Assembly (NCBI GenBank): GCA_017437825.1 | Contig: JAFRXC010000046.1 | Coordinates: 1-43,433, forward strand | Direction: 5' to 3' | Length of the DNA stretch: 43,433 nt | Origin: Bacteroidales bacterium | GTDB taxonomy: Bacteria; Bacteroidota; Bacteroidia; Bacteroidales; UBA932 | Shown here: positions 41,605-43,433 of the stretch, piece by piece | Layout of the letters: the number at the start of each line of letters is the position of its first letter | Position numbering within the stretch: position 1 is the first letter of the stretch | The notes under the pieces: model-generated | Databases searched by the model: none | The model's input: the letters and a program-made list of their open reading frames with translations, nothing else | Told to the model about the DNA's origin: nothing | Translations under genes and position numbers: made by a program

Positions 41605-42951
41605 ATGGCACAAAAACCATCTATTCCAAAGGGCACCAGGGATTTCTCCCAGCAGGAGATGGCTCAGAGGAACTACATATTCGATACAATCCGTTCTGTG
41701 TTCAGAACATACGGCTATTCCCAGATAGAGACCCCGGCAATGGAGAACCTCCAGACGCTGATGGGAAAGTATGGCGAAGAAGGTGACAAACTGTTGTTCA
41801 GGATCCTTAATTCAGGTGATGCCTTTGCCGGAGTGGATATGTCAAAGCCGCTGGCCTCCCAGGTATGTGAGAAGGGTCTGAGGTATGACTTGACAGTTCC
41901 TTTCGCCCGCTTCGTGGTACAGCATCAGAATGAGATTTCATTCCCTTTCAAGCGTTTCCAGATTCAGCCCGTATGGCGTGCTGACAGGCCTCAGAAGGGC
42001 CGCTACCGCGAGTTCTATCAATGCGACGTCGATGTGATCGGCAGCCGCTCCCAGGTTAACGAACTCGAACTGGTTCAGATAGTTGACAGGGTGTTCTCAT
42101 TGCTGGATGTCAATGTCCTGATAAAGATCAACAACCGCAAGGTGCTTACCGGCCTGGCTGAGATCTGCGGATTCCCTGACAAGGTGGTTGACATAACCGT
42201 GGCCATAGACAAACTTGACAAGATCGGCCTGGATGCCGTGAAGGAAGAGATGCTCTCCAAGGGCCTGAGTACCGAGGCCGTAGCAGTGCTGGAGCCTGTT
42301 CTTTTGCTCTCTGGTTCTACTTCCGAAAAGATCGCCAGCATGCGTGCGATGATGGACGGCAAGTCTGCCGCAGGTATGGAAGGTCTTCGAGAACTGGAGG
42401 AATTGTTTGGGCTGATAGATGCAGCTGGCATCAAGAATGCAGTTGAGATTGACCTCTCGCTAGCACGCGGACTCAATTATTACACCGGGGCAATTTTCGA
42501 GGTAAAGGCCCGGGACTATCAGATAGGCAGTATCTGCGGAGGCGGACGCTACGACAATCTGACGGGTATTTTCGGGCTTCCCGATATGTCAGGCGTGGGA
42601 GTCTCTTTCGGCGCGGACCGCATTTACGACGTGCTCAAGGGACTGGACAAGTTTCCTGATGGGCTCAAGAGCTCCACGACTCTGCTTTTCGCCAACATGG
42701 GAGAGTTGGCGTATGTGCTTCCGGTGGCCAAAGCGCTCCGCGAGGCGGGAGTGGCAGTAGAGGTTTATCCGGACAACACTAAGCTCAAGAAACAGTTCGA
42801 CTATGCCGACCATAAGGCCATTCCGTTCATCTCCATCAACGGAAGCAACGAGGCTGCGGACGGTCTGGTTCAGATAAAGAACCTGGCTAGCGGCGAGCAG
42901 CGAAGCTTCGGAAAGGACGATGTGGAAGGAATGATCAGATTCCTCTCATAG
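41605..42951 (+). CDS. hisS: Histidyl-tRNA synthetase
   Basis: A 448-aa class II synthetase that charges tRNA-His. Motif 1 region ([20 protein letters not shown]), motif 2 ([26 protein letters not shown]), the HisRS-specific signature [14 protein letters not shown], and motif 3 with [13 protein letters not shown] are all present. The C-terminal anticodon-binding domain is from about 355. Length is typical. It appears to be a single-gene unit, and is followed by 61 bp holding the tRNA promoter. Confidence 0.96.
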   Translation: MAQKPSIPKGTRDFSQQEMAQRNYIFDTIRSVFRTYGYSQIETPAMENLQTLMGKYGEEGDKLLFRILNSGDAFAGVDMSKPLASQVCEKGLRYDLTVPFARFVVQHQNEISFPFKRFQIQPVWRADRPQKGRYREFYQCDVDVIGSRSQVNELELVQIVDRVFSLLDVNVLIKINNRKVLTGLAEICGFPDKVVDITVAIDKLDKIGLDAVKEEMLSKGLSTEAVAVLEPVLLLSGSTSEKIASMRAMMDGKSAAGMEGLRELEELFGLIDAAGIKNAVEIDLSLARGLNYYTGAIFEVKARDYQIGSICGGGRYDNLTGIFGLPDMSGVGVSFGADRIYDVLKGLDKFPDGLKSSTTLLFANMGELAYVLPVAKALREAGVAVEVYPDNTKLKKQFDYADHKAIPFISINGSNEAADGLVQIKNLASGEQRSFGKDDVEGMIRFLS

Positions 42952-42969
42952 CCCCCTTCACAATAAAAG

Positions 42970-43001
42970 TTTGGTTTTTTAAGAAAACTGTCTTACCTTT
43001 G
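42970..43001 (+). promoter_or_regulatory. Full -33/-7 promoter of the initiator tRNA
   Basis: TTTG at 42970-42973 (-33) and TACCTTTG at 42994-43001 (-7) are spaced by 20 nt, the normal Bacteroidetes distance. The tRNA starts 11 nt downstream. This is the best two-part promoter in the window. Confidence 0.85.
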
Positions 43002-43012
43002 CAGTCCAACAT

Positions 43013-43085
43013 TGCGGGGTAGAGCAGTTGGTAGCTTGTCGGGCTCATAACCCGGAGGTCGTAGGTTCGAGTCCTGCCCCCGCTA
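43013..43085 (+). tRNA. Initiator tRNA-fMet(CAU)
   Basis: A complete cloverleaf of 73 nt: acceptor 43013-43019/43078-43084, D arm GAGC/GCTT, anticodon loop CTCATAA (CAT at 43046-43048), and T loop TTCGAGT. Three initiator features are present: a G-C run GGG/CCC in the anticodon stem, A11-U24 in the D stem, and an unpaired 1:72 position, here T1 with T72. Discriminator A is at 43085 and CCA is not encoded. Confidence 0.93.
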
Positions 43086-43094
43086 CTAAGTTTT

Positions 43095-43119
43095 AAAGCC
43101 AGTCATTCGACTGGCTTTT
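43095..43119 (+). terminator. Terminator of the initiator tRNA
   Basis: AAAGCCAGTC at 43095-43104 pairs with GACTGGCTTT at 43109-43118 around an ATTC loop, followed by T. It may also act for the convergent AraC-type gene. Confidence 0.85.
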
Positions 43120-43122
43120 CTA

Positions 43123-43433
43123 TTATAATGAGTTCTTGCGATATCCGCTGGGCGTAGTATTCATTACACGCTTCATATAGCGCGTAAGGGCTGGCTGGGA
43201 GGAGAAATGCATGGCATCTACAATGTAGGTGAGCGTGAGGCGCTGGTCAGATAGTAGTTTCTGGAGTTCGTGAGCGGCATAACTGTCAATCCAGTCCCCG
43301 GCAGGACGGCCGGTGATGGATTTGCTGATCTCGGAGAGGTATTTGGGTGCAAGTCTTAGTTCCCGTGCATACCAGGCCACCTCCCGCTGCTCCCGGCAGT
43401 GCTCCTGGACAGACATCAGGAATCGCAGGAAAT
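43123..43433 (-). CDS. AraC-family transcriptional regulator, C-terminal part only
   Basis: The last 103 codons of a gene that continues past the window end; the frame is open to 43433. The visible part holds both helix-turn-helix motifs of the AraC DNA-binding domain: VAWYARELRLAPKYLSEISK (first) and YIVDAMHFSSQPALTRYMKRVMNTTPSGYR (second, with the family signature). The first residues in the window fit a linker between the sensor domain and the HTH. The ligand-binding part and target genes are not visible. Confidence 0.9.
   Translation of the reverse strand, partial: FLRFLMSVQEHCREQREVAWYARELRLAPKYLSEISKSITGRPAGDWIDSYAAHELQKLLSDQRLTLTYIVDAMHFSSQPALTRYMKRVMNTTPSGYRKNSL

Overview
The window is a Bacteroidales chromosome segment. 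Supporting signs are many TAnnTTTG -7 elements with no Shine-Dalgarno signal, a Porin_10-type outer-membrane protein, a DivIC/FtsB gene, an ExbB/ExbD/ExbD cluster, an M13 lipoprotein peptidase and a VKOR-DsbA fusion. Most of it is GC-rich (about half or more G+C) and densely coded, with many 4-bp overlaps. The genus cannot be fixed from the sequence. No CRISPR array, rRNA, insertion sequence or prophage is visible.

Layout. (1) 1-64 is the 3' part of tRNA-Arg(CCU), followed by three inverted repeats. (2) 238-7004, + strand: a GT4 glycosyltransferase, then a tight operon of an unknown exported protein, acyl-CoA ligase, dCMP deaminase and S41 protease. (3) 6991-12176, - strand: asnS-udk-TonB-like, and exbB-membrane protein-exbD-exbD. 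(4) 12300-16934, - strand: dprA-tatD-ansA, queA and a Nudix hydrolase. (5) 16983-19535, + strand: SRPBCC protein, RsmF-like methyltransferase and a TPR-like exported protein. (6) 19545-20799: a 140-bp element with perfect 30-bp inverted arms, then an AT-rich island with a small NVEALA-like peptide and a lipoprotein. (7) 20808-25013: a BASS-type transporter, then an M13 peptidase with an FtsX-like permease. (8) 25017-32566, - strand: a six-gene end-to-end coupled operon. (9) 32612-35350: divIC, folP, tmk and a DoxX/MauE protein. (10) 35347-41524, - strand: sppA, a modular GH54 arabinofuranosidase and VKOR-DsbA. (11) 41605-43433: hisS, initiator tRNA and the C-terminal part of an AraC regulator.

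The most interesting unit is the operon at 25017-32566. It encodes a sugar nucleotidyltransferase, a CPBP membrane protease, an AmgK-type sugar kinase fused to a RapZ C-terminal domain, a MurU-type nucleotidyltransferase, an outer-membrane porin-like protein and an MltF-type lytic transglycosylase. Together these look like peptidoglycan turnover and amino-sugar salvage. The kinase-RapZ fusion would place a GlcN6P-sensing fold on the recycling kinase itself. Other notable items are the 140-bp inverted-repeat element beside the AT-rich island, the GH54 enzyme with repeated modules and a lamin-tail domain, the palindromic pair of divergent promoters before divIC, and four genes whose -7 element lies only 4-6 nt before the start codon, suggesting leaderless transcripts.
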